A DNA stretch of 64,000 bases, taken from NCBI RefSeq assembly GCF_027988105.1, contig NZ_JAQJZJ010000011.1, positions 114,456 through 178,455 on the forward strand, read 5' to 3'. The notes under the pieces were generated by a model, which saw nothing but the letters and a program-made list of their open reading frames with translations, did no database searches and was not told the DNA's origin. Source of the stretch: Pseudomonas aestuarii (lineage in GTDB: Bacteria > Pseudomonadota > Gammaproteobacteria > Pseudomonadales > Pseudomonadaceae). Of this stretch, positions 1-7,663 are shown piece after piece (the first letter of the stretch is position 1; every line of letters begins with the position of its first letter). The position numbers and the translations under genes were made by a program.

Positions 1-379
1 CGATCCACAGCACAAGCAGCCCTACTTCATTCGCCTGCGCGACGGCGGGCCGATGTTCTTCGCCGCCATCGGCCAGCTTCCCCACGCCGACAGCGAGGTC
101 AGCGAGGACTACGGGTTCGTGATCCTCACCACCGACGCCCAGGGCGCCATACGGGATATCCATGATCGCCGCCCCGTGGTGCTACCCGCGGACTTGGCCC
201 GCGAGTGGATAGACCCGAATACAACTGCGCAGCGGGCCGAACAGATCGTGCGGGAACTGGGCCTGCAGTCCGAGGCGTTCGAGTGGTATCAGGTCGGCAA
301 GGCGGTGGGTAACGTGAAAAACACCGGGCCAGCGCTGATAGCTCCGCTTGATTCAGGAAAGTCACCCGACCGGCTCTGA
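1..379 (+). CDS. SRAP (YedK/HMCES-like) family protein, C-terminal part, cut by window start
   Basis: The reading frame is open from base 2 and gives about 125 residues ending in a TGA at 377-379. It reads like the C-terminal half of the SOS-response-associated peptidase family, which forms DNA-protein crosslinks at abasic sites. Family-typical segments visible are KQPYFIRLRDG, AAIGQLP, the HDRRPVVLP motif carrying the conserved His, REW.DP, and the closing VGNVKNTGP.L. The catalytic Cys2 and the N-terminal half lie to the left of the window, so I cannot say whether the whole gene is intact. An ATG at 53 is internal, not the start. The same stretch is repeated, damaged, at 5656-6021. Confidence 0.85.
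   Translation, partial: DPQHKQPYFIRLRDGGPMFFAAIGQLPHADSEVSEDYGFVILTTDAQGAIRDIHDRRPVVLPADLAREWIDPNTTAQRAEQIVRELGLQSEAFEWYQVGKAVGNVKNTGPALIAPLDSGKSPDRL
1..379 (+). repeat. direct repeat, left copy (SRAP gene segment)
   Basis: Bases 1-379 align with 5656-6021 in the same orientation, with only about a dozen mismatches, one single-base insertion and one 14-base deletion in the right copy. Similarity stops shortly after the shared TGA and runs out of the window to the left. The two copies bracket about 5.3 kb of accessory DNA. Confidence 0.9.
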
Positions 380-511
380 CCGGCGGGAAGCGGCTGTGGA
401 TTCAACCCAAAGCCAACGTTGGCCACTGGCGGCGATCGACCCATTGCAATCATCAGCAACCGTGCCAACGAATGGTTCAATTGAGCCCACACCGGACATT
501 GGGTTGCTGAT

Positions 512-848
512 CTCAAAGCCTCCGGCAACTGTGTGATCTTGAAGCCAGCGAACTGACCCGGTATCGCTCACCGTGCTGATGGAGCTGACCGGTGACCTGC
601 TGCCGCCCTGTGTGCTCAACGTGGTTCTGGGCCTTGGCCGCGAAGCCGGTGAAGGCAAGCGCATCACCAAGATCGCCCTCACCGGGCCCGCACATCCTCA
701 AGTGCGCCCCAAGAACATCATTCCGTCTACCGTGGCGCTGAGCGGCAAGTCGTCGAGCATCATCTTCGAGGGCCTCACGAACGCCGGGCCGTTCAGAGCC
801 TTCGAAGACCTGCTACTGACCTTCACTTCCGGGCTTATGTCCAAATAA
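512..848 (+). pseudogene. aldehyde dehydrogenase remnant
   Basis: A decayed fragment of an NAD-dependent aldehyde dehydrogenase of the AldB/ExaC-like type. In one frame (from 512) SGNCVILKPA is readable, then a stop. In another frame (573-848) one finds LMELTGDLLPP.VLNVV.G, then KRITKIALTG and NIIPSTVALSGKS, which are family-typical strings leading up to the catalytic glutamate segment. The glutamate-bearing motif is changed to ALSGKS and the frame ends before the catalytic cysteine region. Both ends are missing and at least one frameshift separates the halves, so it cannot make an enzyme. Confidence 0.75.
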
Positions 849-870
849 TCTCCATTTTATTCACGCCCAC

Positions 871-1326
871 TCAATCCACCTGAATAGTTTGGAGATAATA
901 AACCAGCTCAAGAATCCTTCCCCGAACAGCCGCTTCCCCACCATACGGGCCATACTTATCGCCTATTTCCTCTTGATAACGCCCCCCCCAGATAGGCATT
1001 TCTCTCACACCATGACCTGACACCTGAGTTCTACCATCGATGATTTGAAAAACACGATGAAACGGATACTGGCCTGCTTTGGTTTCGTACTGGCCTGTAT
1101 TGTTCTTAGCTAGCACAGTCAAATCGGCAGGTTTGATTTTCAGGAATTGTGCCATCGGCCCATTCCCTTTTGCGTCTTGACCATGACATGTTGAACAATG
1201 TAAGCGAAATTCCTCGAATCCGATTTTTACCTCTTCTGCACTGGCGATACCGCTGCCAAACACAGCTATAAAAAATACTGGATACTGGATAAAACTCAGT
1301 AACTTTTTAGCACCAATGGTTTTCAT
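871..1326 (-). CDS. secreted monohaem c-type cytochrome
   Basis: 151 residues, with a signal peptide of about 30 residues ending in GIASA. A single CSTCH haem-attachment motif follows (C44, C47, H48). A likely axial methionine sits at M110 in a REMPIWGG context, the arrangement of class I cytochromes c. It should act as a periplasmic electron carrier or as a subunit of a respiratory complex; the partner is not evident because no oxidase or dehydrogenase gene is adjacent. The gene is visibly richer in A+T than the core genes to the right and sits alone between two decayed genes, so it is probably acquired DNA. Its frame is intact. Confidence 0.85.
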   Translation of the reverse strand: MKTIGAKKLLSFIQYPVFFIAVFGSGIASAEEVKIGFEEFRLHCSTCHGQDAKGNGPMAQFLKIKPADLTVLAKNNTGQYETKAGQYPFHRVFQIIDGRTQVSGHGVREMPIWGGRYQEEIGDKYGPYGGEAAVRGRILELVYYLQTIQVD

Positions 1327-1504
1327 GATGACAGTCTCCGTACATACTTGAAAATGAGAACTGTGACTTCACTTTCCTACAGCCCGAAGCGCATTGGATA
1401 ACAACACCTATAAAATAGTTCGTCATGGATTTTAGTCAAGTAACCTGCTGTGCCCAACAACCCGCAAATGATCCACGAACCACGTCTTTCAATAAACGGG
1501 ATTG

Positions 1505-1704
1505 ATGCTTACTGTGGGAATCGCTGGCGTGCAGTAGCGCTTCGGCGTTACGGGCCTGCGGCAACTATTCGAGGACAGGACGCAGCCAGGCTGGGGTTTC
1601 TAGCCGTTGGCTTTGGCGGTTTCAACGAGACTGTAGAGCTGAGCGCTGGCGGTTGCGCTTTTTGGCGTGTCGCTGAACGGCCAGTTCTTGCGGTTATGCA
1701 GCAG
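1505..1704 (-). pseudogene. IS66-family transposase (TnpC) C-terminal remnant
   Basis: Reading the minus strand from about 1704 downwards gives NRKNWPFSDTPKSATASAQL followed by YSLVETAKANG and a stop. In a shifted frame one then finds AWLRPVLE, a stop, LPQARNAEALL. These are the hallmark C-terminal strings of IS66 transposases, which normally read G-R-K-N-W-L-F-S-D-T-P-K-G-A and Y-A-W-L-R-H-V-L-E-R-L-P. The fragment has at least two stops and one frameshift, and no IS ends are recognisable nearby. It is a dead trace of an insertion. Confidence 0.8.
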
Positions 1705-1996
1705 AGGTGGTGGTCGCGCGCCTGGCTGCCAAGCATTGCCGGCTTTGCATAATTTCAGAGGCTTTCCAGAAACTTCAGCAGAGCGTCAGTCGGACGATAG
1801 CGCATGAGCTTAGAGTAGCGCCGAGCAAATAGGGCTTCGACGTAAGGCACAGCGATGGCGCGGAGCCGCACCTCCAGCACCGGGGAATGAGCTGAGGAAC
1901 GATCACCTAAGGAGCGGTGGGGGTTCGTTAGCTGCCGGTCACGATCGACCGACACCGACCCAAAGCCGCCTGTCACGAAAGGCGGACACCGGCCAG

Positions 1997-2227
1997 GAAT
2001 GGACAGTCATCAGTTTTCTTGATCCCAATGCCGACCGCGGTGCACCAGTTGATACGGCGAAGTTCACTCGCAAGCCTCGCGATGTAAAAAACTACAAAAA
2101 TCCGATCACTGGCGCAGATATCGAAACCAAATGCTGCAACCATCGCCAACTTAAAGAATGAAAAACTGAGTTCGGCACCGACGTTATCGACGTCCTGACA
2201 CACTCAGCAAGACCTGTTTTTATTTAA
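1997..2227 (+). pseudogene. MvaT/H-NS-family nucleoid protein remnant
   Basis: The frame starting near 1997 reads VISFLDPNADRG, then KFTRKPRDVKNYKNPITGAD followed by IETKCCNHRQLKE, a TGA, and KTEFGTDVIDVL. This follows the C-terminal half of Pseudomonas MvaT-like xenogeneic silencers, which have K-x-YKNP-x-TG-x-x-IETKGGNH-x-x-LK-x-WK-x-x-(W/F)G. Two conserved glycines of the DNA-binding GGN motif are cysteines here, the TGA at 2159-2161 stands where the family has tryptophan, and the N-terminal oligomerisation coil is absent. It is therefore a broken gene. MvaT/H-NS relatives are common cargo on plasmids and islands. Confidence 0.72.
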
Positions 2228-2785
2228 AATTATGGCTCTGCGGGGCATTTTTTTCTTGGGGTTTAGAATGTTTGATCATGGCAGAGCGTATACCATGAAA
2301 TCTCTTGGCGCTGAATATAATCACTTTATGCAGGCAGCCCACCAGGACAAGGTTCAATATGACGTAACGATTAAGCGCCAAACAGTTCCAGATGACCCTG
2401 CTAACAGCTTCGGCATTGAGACAGTGGCAGGCACTACCAACTTGCCACGACCAAGGAGGCATGAATGGCGTCACCGGGTTGATAGGAACTGCCCCATTAG
2501 AGACATGGAAGCCCTCTGACATATATTCAATCCTATACAAAACCCAGAGTCCGCAAGCCCTTATATTCTTTAGCTGACATTTGCTTATATTTTTCAAGAA
2601 CAGCTGCGGGCAAAATCCACCCGAGAAGCTGATGAACACCCAAGTCATATCGATTAAAAACTCATGCTTATGTCTGCTGATGCGCTGCCTGGATCAAAGG
2701 CCAGATATGCAATTAGTGCCGGCAGCGACTTATGCGGCAATTAATAAAGACCTTCCCAGGCGATAAATGTGCATGCGCGGCAGCC
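2228..2785. other. A+T-rich gap with no supportable gene
   Basis: About 560 bases, richer in A+T than the surroundings. Open frames exist on both strands (for example 2232-2519 plus and 2220-2648 minus), but neither shows a ribosome binding site, a recognisable motif or a family I know. I regard this as decayed or non-coding accessory DNA. Confidence 0.5.
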
Positions 2786-5305
2786 TCAACGTTGCCAGGC
2801 AATCAGTGCATTTTCCGCCGGCAGAAAGGCGTCTGGGCGCCAGGCGCGCACCCGGGGGGTGTAATGATCCGCAGGCCGCGTTGCCGCGACCGTGATGGAA
2901 AAGATATACCCCTGAATGGCACCGGTAATGGGCCCGACTGAGTTCATCGGCAGGCATTCTGCCGGGTGCTCATCGCACAAGGCGCAATAGAGTTCCACCC
3001 TTACCCATTCCGCGGCGATCTCCCCCAGATAGACCGGCACGCTGATGTGCAGTCGGTCACCGTCGTGTTTCGCATCGACTGTGCCGAAATGTATTTTGTC
3101 CCATCCAGTGGCAACCGCCTTCTGCCACGCATGAAGTGCGCGGGCGAGCTCGGCCTTATCTTTGCTGCGGAGTCGGAAAGCCTGAATCGCCGGTTGGTAA
3201 TAACGATCCTGGTATTCGAGGAACATGCGATTGCTACTGAATTGCGGCCCCAGCTGCGACATGCTGGCGCGCATGCGTTGCACCCAACCACGTGGAATTC
3301 CCTGCGTGTCGCGCGTGTAGAAGGTGGGTACTACTTCTGCTTCGAGCAGGCTATACAAGCGCTCGGCGTCGGCCATATCGTCGCTGGGAGCGTCGCCGCC
3401 GATCGCCCATCCGCAGGCAGGCTGGTACGCCTCCGCCCACCAGCCGTCCAATTCGGACAGGTTCAGTCCACCGTTGACCAGTACTTTCATACCACTGGTA
3501 CCGCAGGCCTCCCATGGTCGCCGCGGTGTATTGATCCAGACATCGACGCCTTGCACCAGATGTTGGGCCAATTCGATGTCGTAATCCTCCAGGAACACGA
3601 CATGCCTTCGTAGATTCGGCCGATGAACAAACTCCATCCATGCCTGGATCAGCTGCTTGCCCTGCTCGTCATTGGGGTGAGCTTTACCGGCGATGATCAA
3701 CTGTACCGGATGATGCTCATCGGTTAGCAGACGCGTCAGGCGTTCCGGGTCATGCAGCAGCAGATTCGGTCGCTTATAGTCGGTAAATCGCCGCGCGAAG
3801 CCAAGCGTGAGGCAATTGGGATCAAGCACCTGCGCGGCTTCTTCAACCTGCTGCGCTGACTCGCCCCGCTGTCCAAGGTGCCATGCCAAGCGGCTACGGG
3901 TGTAATGCACCAGGTCGCGGCGTTGCTCGGCGGCCATGGTCCACAAGGCCATATCGTCACTGTTGGATACCGTCCCCGGAAGAGACTCCACCGTGCCGAG
4001 CCAACGCTCCTTGCCACAGGTGCTGGTCCACAGGTGATCGGACCAGACCGAGTCCCAGGAAGGCACATGGACGCCGTTGGTAACATGTCCCACGGGTATC
4101 TCTTCCAGCGGCCAACGTGGATAGAGATCACTGAACAGCCGACGGCTGACCTCGCCATGCAAACGACTCACTGCATTGCACTGAGCGCACCCCCGCAATG
4201 CCAGGAAAGCCATGTTGAACGGCTCATCGTCGTCCGCCGGATCACGCCGGCCCAGCGCAAGAAGTTCGCGCAATGAGATGTGACAGTCGTCGAGATAGTC
4301 GCGCGCATACTTGCCAATCAGCGTGGGTGAAAATGAGTCGAAACCCGCAGCCACTGGCGTATGCGTTGTGAATACATTACCTGCACGCGTTGCCCACCAC
4401 GCCTCCCAGAACGATGTGTCCATCTTGTGCATAAAGCGCCGGGCGCGTTCCAGCACAAGCAGTGCGGCATGACCTTCGTTGAGGTGGCACACGTCAACGT
4501 CGAGACCAAGTGCGTCGAGTACTGCCCAGCCGCCAATGCCAAGCACCACTTCTTGGAGCAAACGCATTTCCGAACCGCCACCGTACAACTTAGCGGTGAT
4601 ACCGCGGTCGCCAGCACCATTGCGCAGATCGTTACTGTCCAGCAGGTACAGGCGCGTACGTCCGACGATGGCTTGCCATACACGCACATACAAAGTGCGA
4701 CCGGGAAGCTCCAGCACGATTTTCAGCCATGCGCCTTCGTTGCCGATAGTAGGCTGAATCGGCAGGCTGGTCGGGTCATTGTAGGGATAGGCCTCGTGCT
4801 GCCTGCCTCCCGCGTCGATGTTTTGCCGAAAATAACCTTCCTGATAGAGCAAACCCACGCCAAGTATTGGAACGCCCATGTCGCTCGCCGTCTTGAGGTA
4901 ATCCCCGGCCAGCACACCGAGTCCGCCTGCGTAGAGCGGAAAGGCCTCGCTCAGACCAAACTCCATGCTGAAGTAGGCGATCCGCGCCGAATCGCTAGCC
5001 GTATGCTGCTGTGCATACCAGCATGTGTCTTCAAGATATCGTCGATGCTCTTGGATGGCGTGCGCGAGCTTCTGCGAGAAAGTGGCATCTCGGCAGAGTT
5101 CGTCAAGACACTGCTGCGAAGCGTTCTGCAGAATCATCCATGGGTTATGGGTGCGCTCCCATAGTTCCGGGTCAATAGCTTTCCACAGGCCGTCGAGTGC
5201 ATGATTCCAGGTCCAGCGCAGGTTAAGCGCGAGCTCGGTTAATGAGGAGAGTTGCTCCGGCAACTCGCGGGGCAAGAACGCATACACGTCAACACCTCGA
5301 TGCAT
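2786..5305 (-). CDS. glgP: alpha-glucan (glycogen/maltodextrin) phosphorylase, GT35 family
   Basis: 839 residues. The enzyme releases glucose-1-phosphate from alpha-1,4-glucans using phosphate and pyridoxal phosphate, in the cytoplasm. The N-terminal ~130 residues match the DUF3417 domain found in the short AgpA/T. maritima-type alpha-glucan phosphorylases rather than the classical MalP/GlgP. Later motifs are YFSMEFGLSEA.P.YAGGLG, TTHTPVAAG, HVTNGVH.PSW and EACGTSGMK.LVNG.LNLS, with the PLP lysine at about K607. The frame is intact with an ATG start. It is alone: no glgA, glgB or malQ is in view, so substrate supply must come from elsewhere. It lies inside the accessory segment bracketed by the SRAP repeats. 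Confidence 0.93.
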   Translation of the reverse strand: MHRGVDVYAFLPRELPEQLSSLTELALNLRWTWNHALDGLWKAIDPELWERTHNPWMILQNASQQCLDELCRDATFSQKLAHAIQEHRRYLEDTCWYAQQHTASDSARIAYFSMEFGLSEAFPLYAGGLGVLAGDYLKTASDMGVPILGVGLLYQEGYFRQNIDAGGRQHEAYPYNDPTSLPIQPTIGNEGAWLKIVLELPGRTLYVRVWQAIVGRTRLYLLDSNDLRNGAGDRGITAKLYGGGSEMRLLQEVVLGIGGWAVLDALGLDVDVCHLNEGHAALLVLERARRFMHKMDTSFWEAWWATRAGNVFTTHTPVAAGFDSFSPTLIGKYARDYLDDCHISLRELLALGRRDPADDDEPFNMAFLALRGCAQCNAVSRLHGEVSRRLFSDLYPRWPLEEIPVGHVTNGVHVPSWDSVWSDHLWTSTCGKERWLGTVESLPGTVSNSDDMALWTMAAEQRRDLVHYTRSRLAWHLGQRGESAQQVEEAAQVLDPNCLTLGFARRFTDYKRPNLLLHDPERLTRLLTDEHHPVQLIIAGKAHPNDEQGKQLIQAWMEFVHRPNLRRHVVFLEDYDIELAQHLVQGVDVWINTPRRPWEACGTSGMKVLVNGGLNLSELDGWWAEAYQPACGWAIGGDAPSDDMADAERLYSLLEAEVVPTFYTRDTQGIPRGWVQRMRASMSQLGPQFSSNRMFLEYQDRYYQPAIQAFRLRSKDKAELARALHAWQKAVATGWDKIHFGTVDAKHDGDRLHISVPVYLGEIAAEWVRVELYCALCDEHPAECLPMNSVGPITGAIQGYIFSITVAATRPADHYTPRVRAWRPDAFLPAENALIAWQR

Positions 5306-5545
5306 CCGGTAGTTTTGCGGACCCTAATCATTCGTGCCATGAGGCACATGATGACCATCGCGATCCACGATCGATCTTCCCTCTTTGCTATGGGGAGCTA
5401 CGGTGTGCGCAGCTCGTGCGGCTGCCATTAGTATGGTCCGGTTGGCACAGTTTTACGGTCGTCGACGCAATGGATGTGTGAAAGAGACTCTCACCATTGG
5501 CGGACGTAGCGCGCGAGTGCAACTGATCGAACAGCTGCCGCACCG

Positions 5546-6021
5546 ATGGACGCCCGGGTCGAGACGGTGGCGAGCGGCACGCTCTTCAAGCAGATATGGC
5601 AACACCGCGCGCTGGTCGCCGCTGACGGCTGGTATGAGTGGGTGAAGGACGCGAGCGATCCACAGCACAAGCAGCCCTACTTCTATTCGCCTGCGCGACG
5701 GCGGGCCGATGCTCTTCGCCGCCATCGGCCAGCTTCCCCACGCCGACAGCGAGGTCAGCGAGGACGACGGGCTCGTGATCCTCACCACCGACGCCCAGGG
5801 CGCCATATGGGATATCCATGATCGCCGCCCCGTGGTGCTCCCGCGAGTGGATAGACCCGCATACAACTGCGCAGCGGGCCGAACAGATCGTGCGGGAGCT
5901 GGGCCTGCAGTCCGAGGCGTTCGAGTGGTATCAGGTCGGCAAGGCGGTGGGTAACGTGAAAAACACCGGGCCAGCGCTGATTGCTCCGCTTGATTCCAGA
6001 GAGTCACCCGACCGGTCCTGA
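5546..6021 (+). pseudogene. SRAP (YedK/HMCES-like) pseudogene, second copy
   Basis: The family sequence begins at ARVETVAS.TLFKQIW and continues with ADGWYEWV..ASDPQHKQP. An extra T near 5684 shifts the frame, so AAIGQLPHADSEVSEDDG continues in a second frame. A 14-base deletion near 5840 inside the VVLP...REW segment shifts it again, so REWIDPHTTAQRAEQIV to the TGA is in a third frame. The N-terminal third, with the catalytic Cys2, is missing. It is a truncated, twice-frameshifted copy of the gene seen at the left edge of the window. Confidence 0.88.
5656..6021 (+). repeat. direct repeat, right copy (SRAP gene segment)
   Basis: Same orientation as bases 1-379 and nearly identical, apart from a 1-base insertion, a 14-base deletion and about a dozen substitutions. 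The left copy is open through the same stretch, so the damage occurred in this copy. Similarity is lost after about 6030. Confidence 0.9.
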
Positions 6022-6589
6022 GCGGCGGAGGCGACCTTAACCGGTCAGTTGCGACCGGCCGCAAGCGGCCAAAAGCAGACCGTTCTAAGCACAGTGAGCC
6101 AGGATTGCTAGCGAAGAGGCGGGACGCCAGGCGTATCCTTGGAGCGGGTGGACGCCCGCTCCGTTGGGATGAACCATTCTGAATATCTGCCTCTGGCCGA
6201 TGTCTGCCTTTCGCCACCGACCGCTTCGCCTCGGTTTCCCTTCCGCGCCCTGCAGCCCCTTTGCGGCCGGTCACAGACCGGGGCCTGGGCCCCTGGCAAA
6301 ATACGCGCCTGCCAGCTAGCTGTGGCAAACGCCAAGCCTGGCTGGCCCCATGCCTCGGATCCGAGAGTGAACCCGAGGCGACTTGGAGTGTCTGTCATCG
6401 TGGGATGACACAACGGGCCATGCGCCCCTCCCGGGAGAAAGCTTTCTCCCCAGCACGCCACGATCTGCGAAGCAGTCGTGACCCAAGCCGTCGCTACGGC
6501 TTGGTGGCAGGGTCTTATAGGCTATTGCCGCAGCGCTTACCACCTGGCCATCGGAGCCTTTATCTTTTCCTTTTTTATGTGAAGTCATC
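6022..6589. other. intergenic stretch without a supportable gene
   Basis: About 570 bases between the SRAP pseudogene and the SH3-domain gene. It holds a G+C-rich inverted repeat near 6137-6160 (GGAGCGGG / CCCGCTCC) with no T-run, and a pyrimidine-rich tract just before 6590. No frame here shows a known family or a good ribosome binding site. Confidence 0.5.
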
Positions 6590-7276
6590 ATGTCCCTATC
6601 TCGCCATCTTTTTGCCCTTGCCTCTCGTCTTGCCCGCTTTCATGTCAGCGCGCAGCGCCGTGCCCTTGGCGCTGGCCTGCTCGGAGCCCTGCTCGCCATC
6701 TGCGGCCCCGTTCATGCGCAGGAGGCCGGCGACAATCAGCGCTGGGTCAGCGACAGTCTGAGCACCTATGTACGCAGCGGCCCGACTGACGGCTATCGCA
6801 TAGTCGGCACCCTGCAATCCGGGCAGAAGGTCGAACTGATCAGCACCCAGGGCGACTACAGCCGGGTCCGCAGCGAGGCCGGCACCACCGTATGGATTCC
6901 CAGCAGGGACCTGCAGGACAGGCCCGGCCAGGCCGAGCGCTTGCCGCAACTGGAGCAGCAAGTGGCCGAGCTCAGCGACCAGCTCAAGACCATCGACGAC
7001 AGCTGGAAGCTCCGCACCCAGGGCCTGCAGGAAACCCTGGACTCGCGCAAGGCGTTGATCGAAGAACTGCAAGCGCGCCGCAAGGCCCTCGACGTCGAGC
7101 TGACCGCGAGCCAATCGCAGCTGCGCACCGCGCAGGCGCGCCTGGGCGATGAGAACAATCAGCTGTTGATGCGCTACCTGATCTACGGCGCCGCTATCGC
7201 CGGTGCCGGTCTGCTCCTCGGGCTGATCCTGCCGGCCATGACCCGCGGCCGCAAACGCAACGACCGCTGGTTCTGA
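6590..7276 (+). CDS. YgiM-like SH3-domain membrane protein (TIGR04211 type)
   Basis: 228 residues. A long N-terminal signal region ends near VHAQ (about residue 44). A bacterial SH3 domain follows (about 50-105), with WVSD.L.TYVRSGP and TVWIPSRDLQ. Then comes a coiled coil of about 80 residues (QLEQQVAELSDQLK to RLGDENNQL) and a single C-terminal membrane span followed by a short basic tail (RGRKRNDRWF). This is the layout of the E. coli YgiM family, periplasmic proteins anchored in the inner membrane by the C-terminus. The exact role is not known. The ATG at 6590 has a weak ribosome binding site, and an internal ATG near 6641 would give a shorter signal peptide. Confidence 0.8.
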   Translation: MSLSRHLFALASRLARFHVSAQRRALGAGLLGALLAICGPVHAQEAGDNQRWVSDSLSTYVRSGPTDGYRIVGTLQSGQKVELISTQGDYSRVRSEAGTTVWIPSRDLQDRPGQAERLPQLEQQVAELSDQLKTIDDSWKLRTQGLQETLDSRKALIEELQARRKALDVELTASQSQLRTAQARLGDENNQLLMRYLIYGAAIAGAGLLLGLILPAMTRGRKRNDRWF

Positions 7277-7505
7277 ACCGCTGCCGGGCGCTGCAGCGCC
7301 ACCAGCGGCGACATCGGCAGCCAGCTCGGTCAAGGGCTGCGACACTCAATCTGCCCCGATGGGCAGCCGCCCCTCCTGCGCAGGCGGGTGCAGCCGAACC
7401 GGCGAACTGCCCGGCTAGCGAAGCCGCCTTGTCACGTGGCAGCACGGCAAGAGAGCCGTTGTCTTGGTGCACCGGCAAGCCACGTTGATAACTGCCGGCA
7501 CGCTA

Positions 7506-7521
7506 TGGCATCACTCTTGCT
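7506..7521 (+). promoter_or_regulatory. sigma-54 (RpoN)-type promoter
   Basis: TGGCAT-N5-TTGCT differs from the consensus TGGCAC-N5-TTGCA/T at one position, and the -24 GG and -12 GC elements have the correct spacing. Transcription would start near 7532, 132 bases before the chemoreceptor gene, and reach an intrinsic terminator at 7590-7637. No enhancer-binding activator gene lies nearby. Confidence 0.6.
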
Positions 7522-7531
7522 CAGTATTCAT

Positions 7532-7637
7532 TACTGACAGCTATCACTGACAGATCGCATCCGCAGGATTCGCTCCTGCAAGGCAAAGGCGCCTGAACCC
7601 GCTGCGGCTATTTCGCAGAGGCTTCAGGCGTTTTTTT
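7532..7637 (+). ncRNA. candidate RpoN-dependent small RNA or leader transcript
   Basis: The interval runs from the predicted sigma-54 start point to the end of a T-run, about 106 nucleotides. It can fold into a small hairpin (GCAGGA / TCCTGC, 7563-7579) followed by a long terminator hairpin with a nested inner stem (CTGCG / CGCAG). It lacks the multiple exposed GGA motifs of Rsm RNAs. It is either a short free RNA or an attenuated 5' leader of the chemotaxis operon that begins 27 bases further on. This is inferred from the sequence alone. Confidence 0.4.
7590..7637 (+). terminator. intrinsic terminator upstream of the chemoreceptor gene
   Basis: An 8-base perfect stem (CGCCTGAA / TTCAGGCG) encloses a second stem (CTGCG / CGCAG) and is followed directly by seven T residues. 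It stands 27 bases before the start codon of the downstream gene, an unusual place for an ordinary terminator of the gene at 6590-7276, which ended over 300 bases earlier. Confidence 0.75.
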
Positions 7638-7663
7638 GGCTAGCCCGTCGGAGATTCAGACAC

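Noticed and set aside
1755..1976. 73-residue minus-strand frame ending in RYSKLMRYRPTDALLKFLES
   Set aside because: Looks protein-like near the end but I cannot name a family, and it lies between two fossils, so it may be another remnant.
2220..2648. 142-residue minus-strand open frame in the A+T-rich gap
   Set aside because: No ribosome binding site, no family motif, and unusual composition (many Cys/Trp). The overlapping plus-strand frame is equally long and equally featureless.
7560..7600. c-di-GMP (GEMM) riboswitch in the leader of the chemotaxis operon
   Set aside because: The conserved GEMM core strings are not present; only generic hairpins can be drawn.
7532..7637. RsmX/Y/Z-type regulatory RNA
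   Set aside because: Only one GGA, and it lies in a stem, unlike the repeated exposed GGA motifs of that class.
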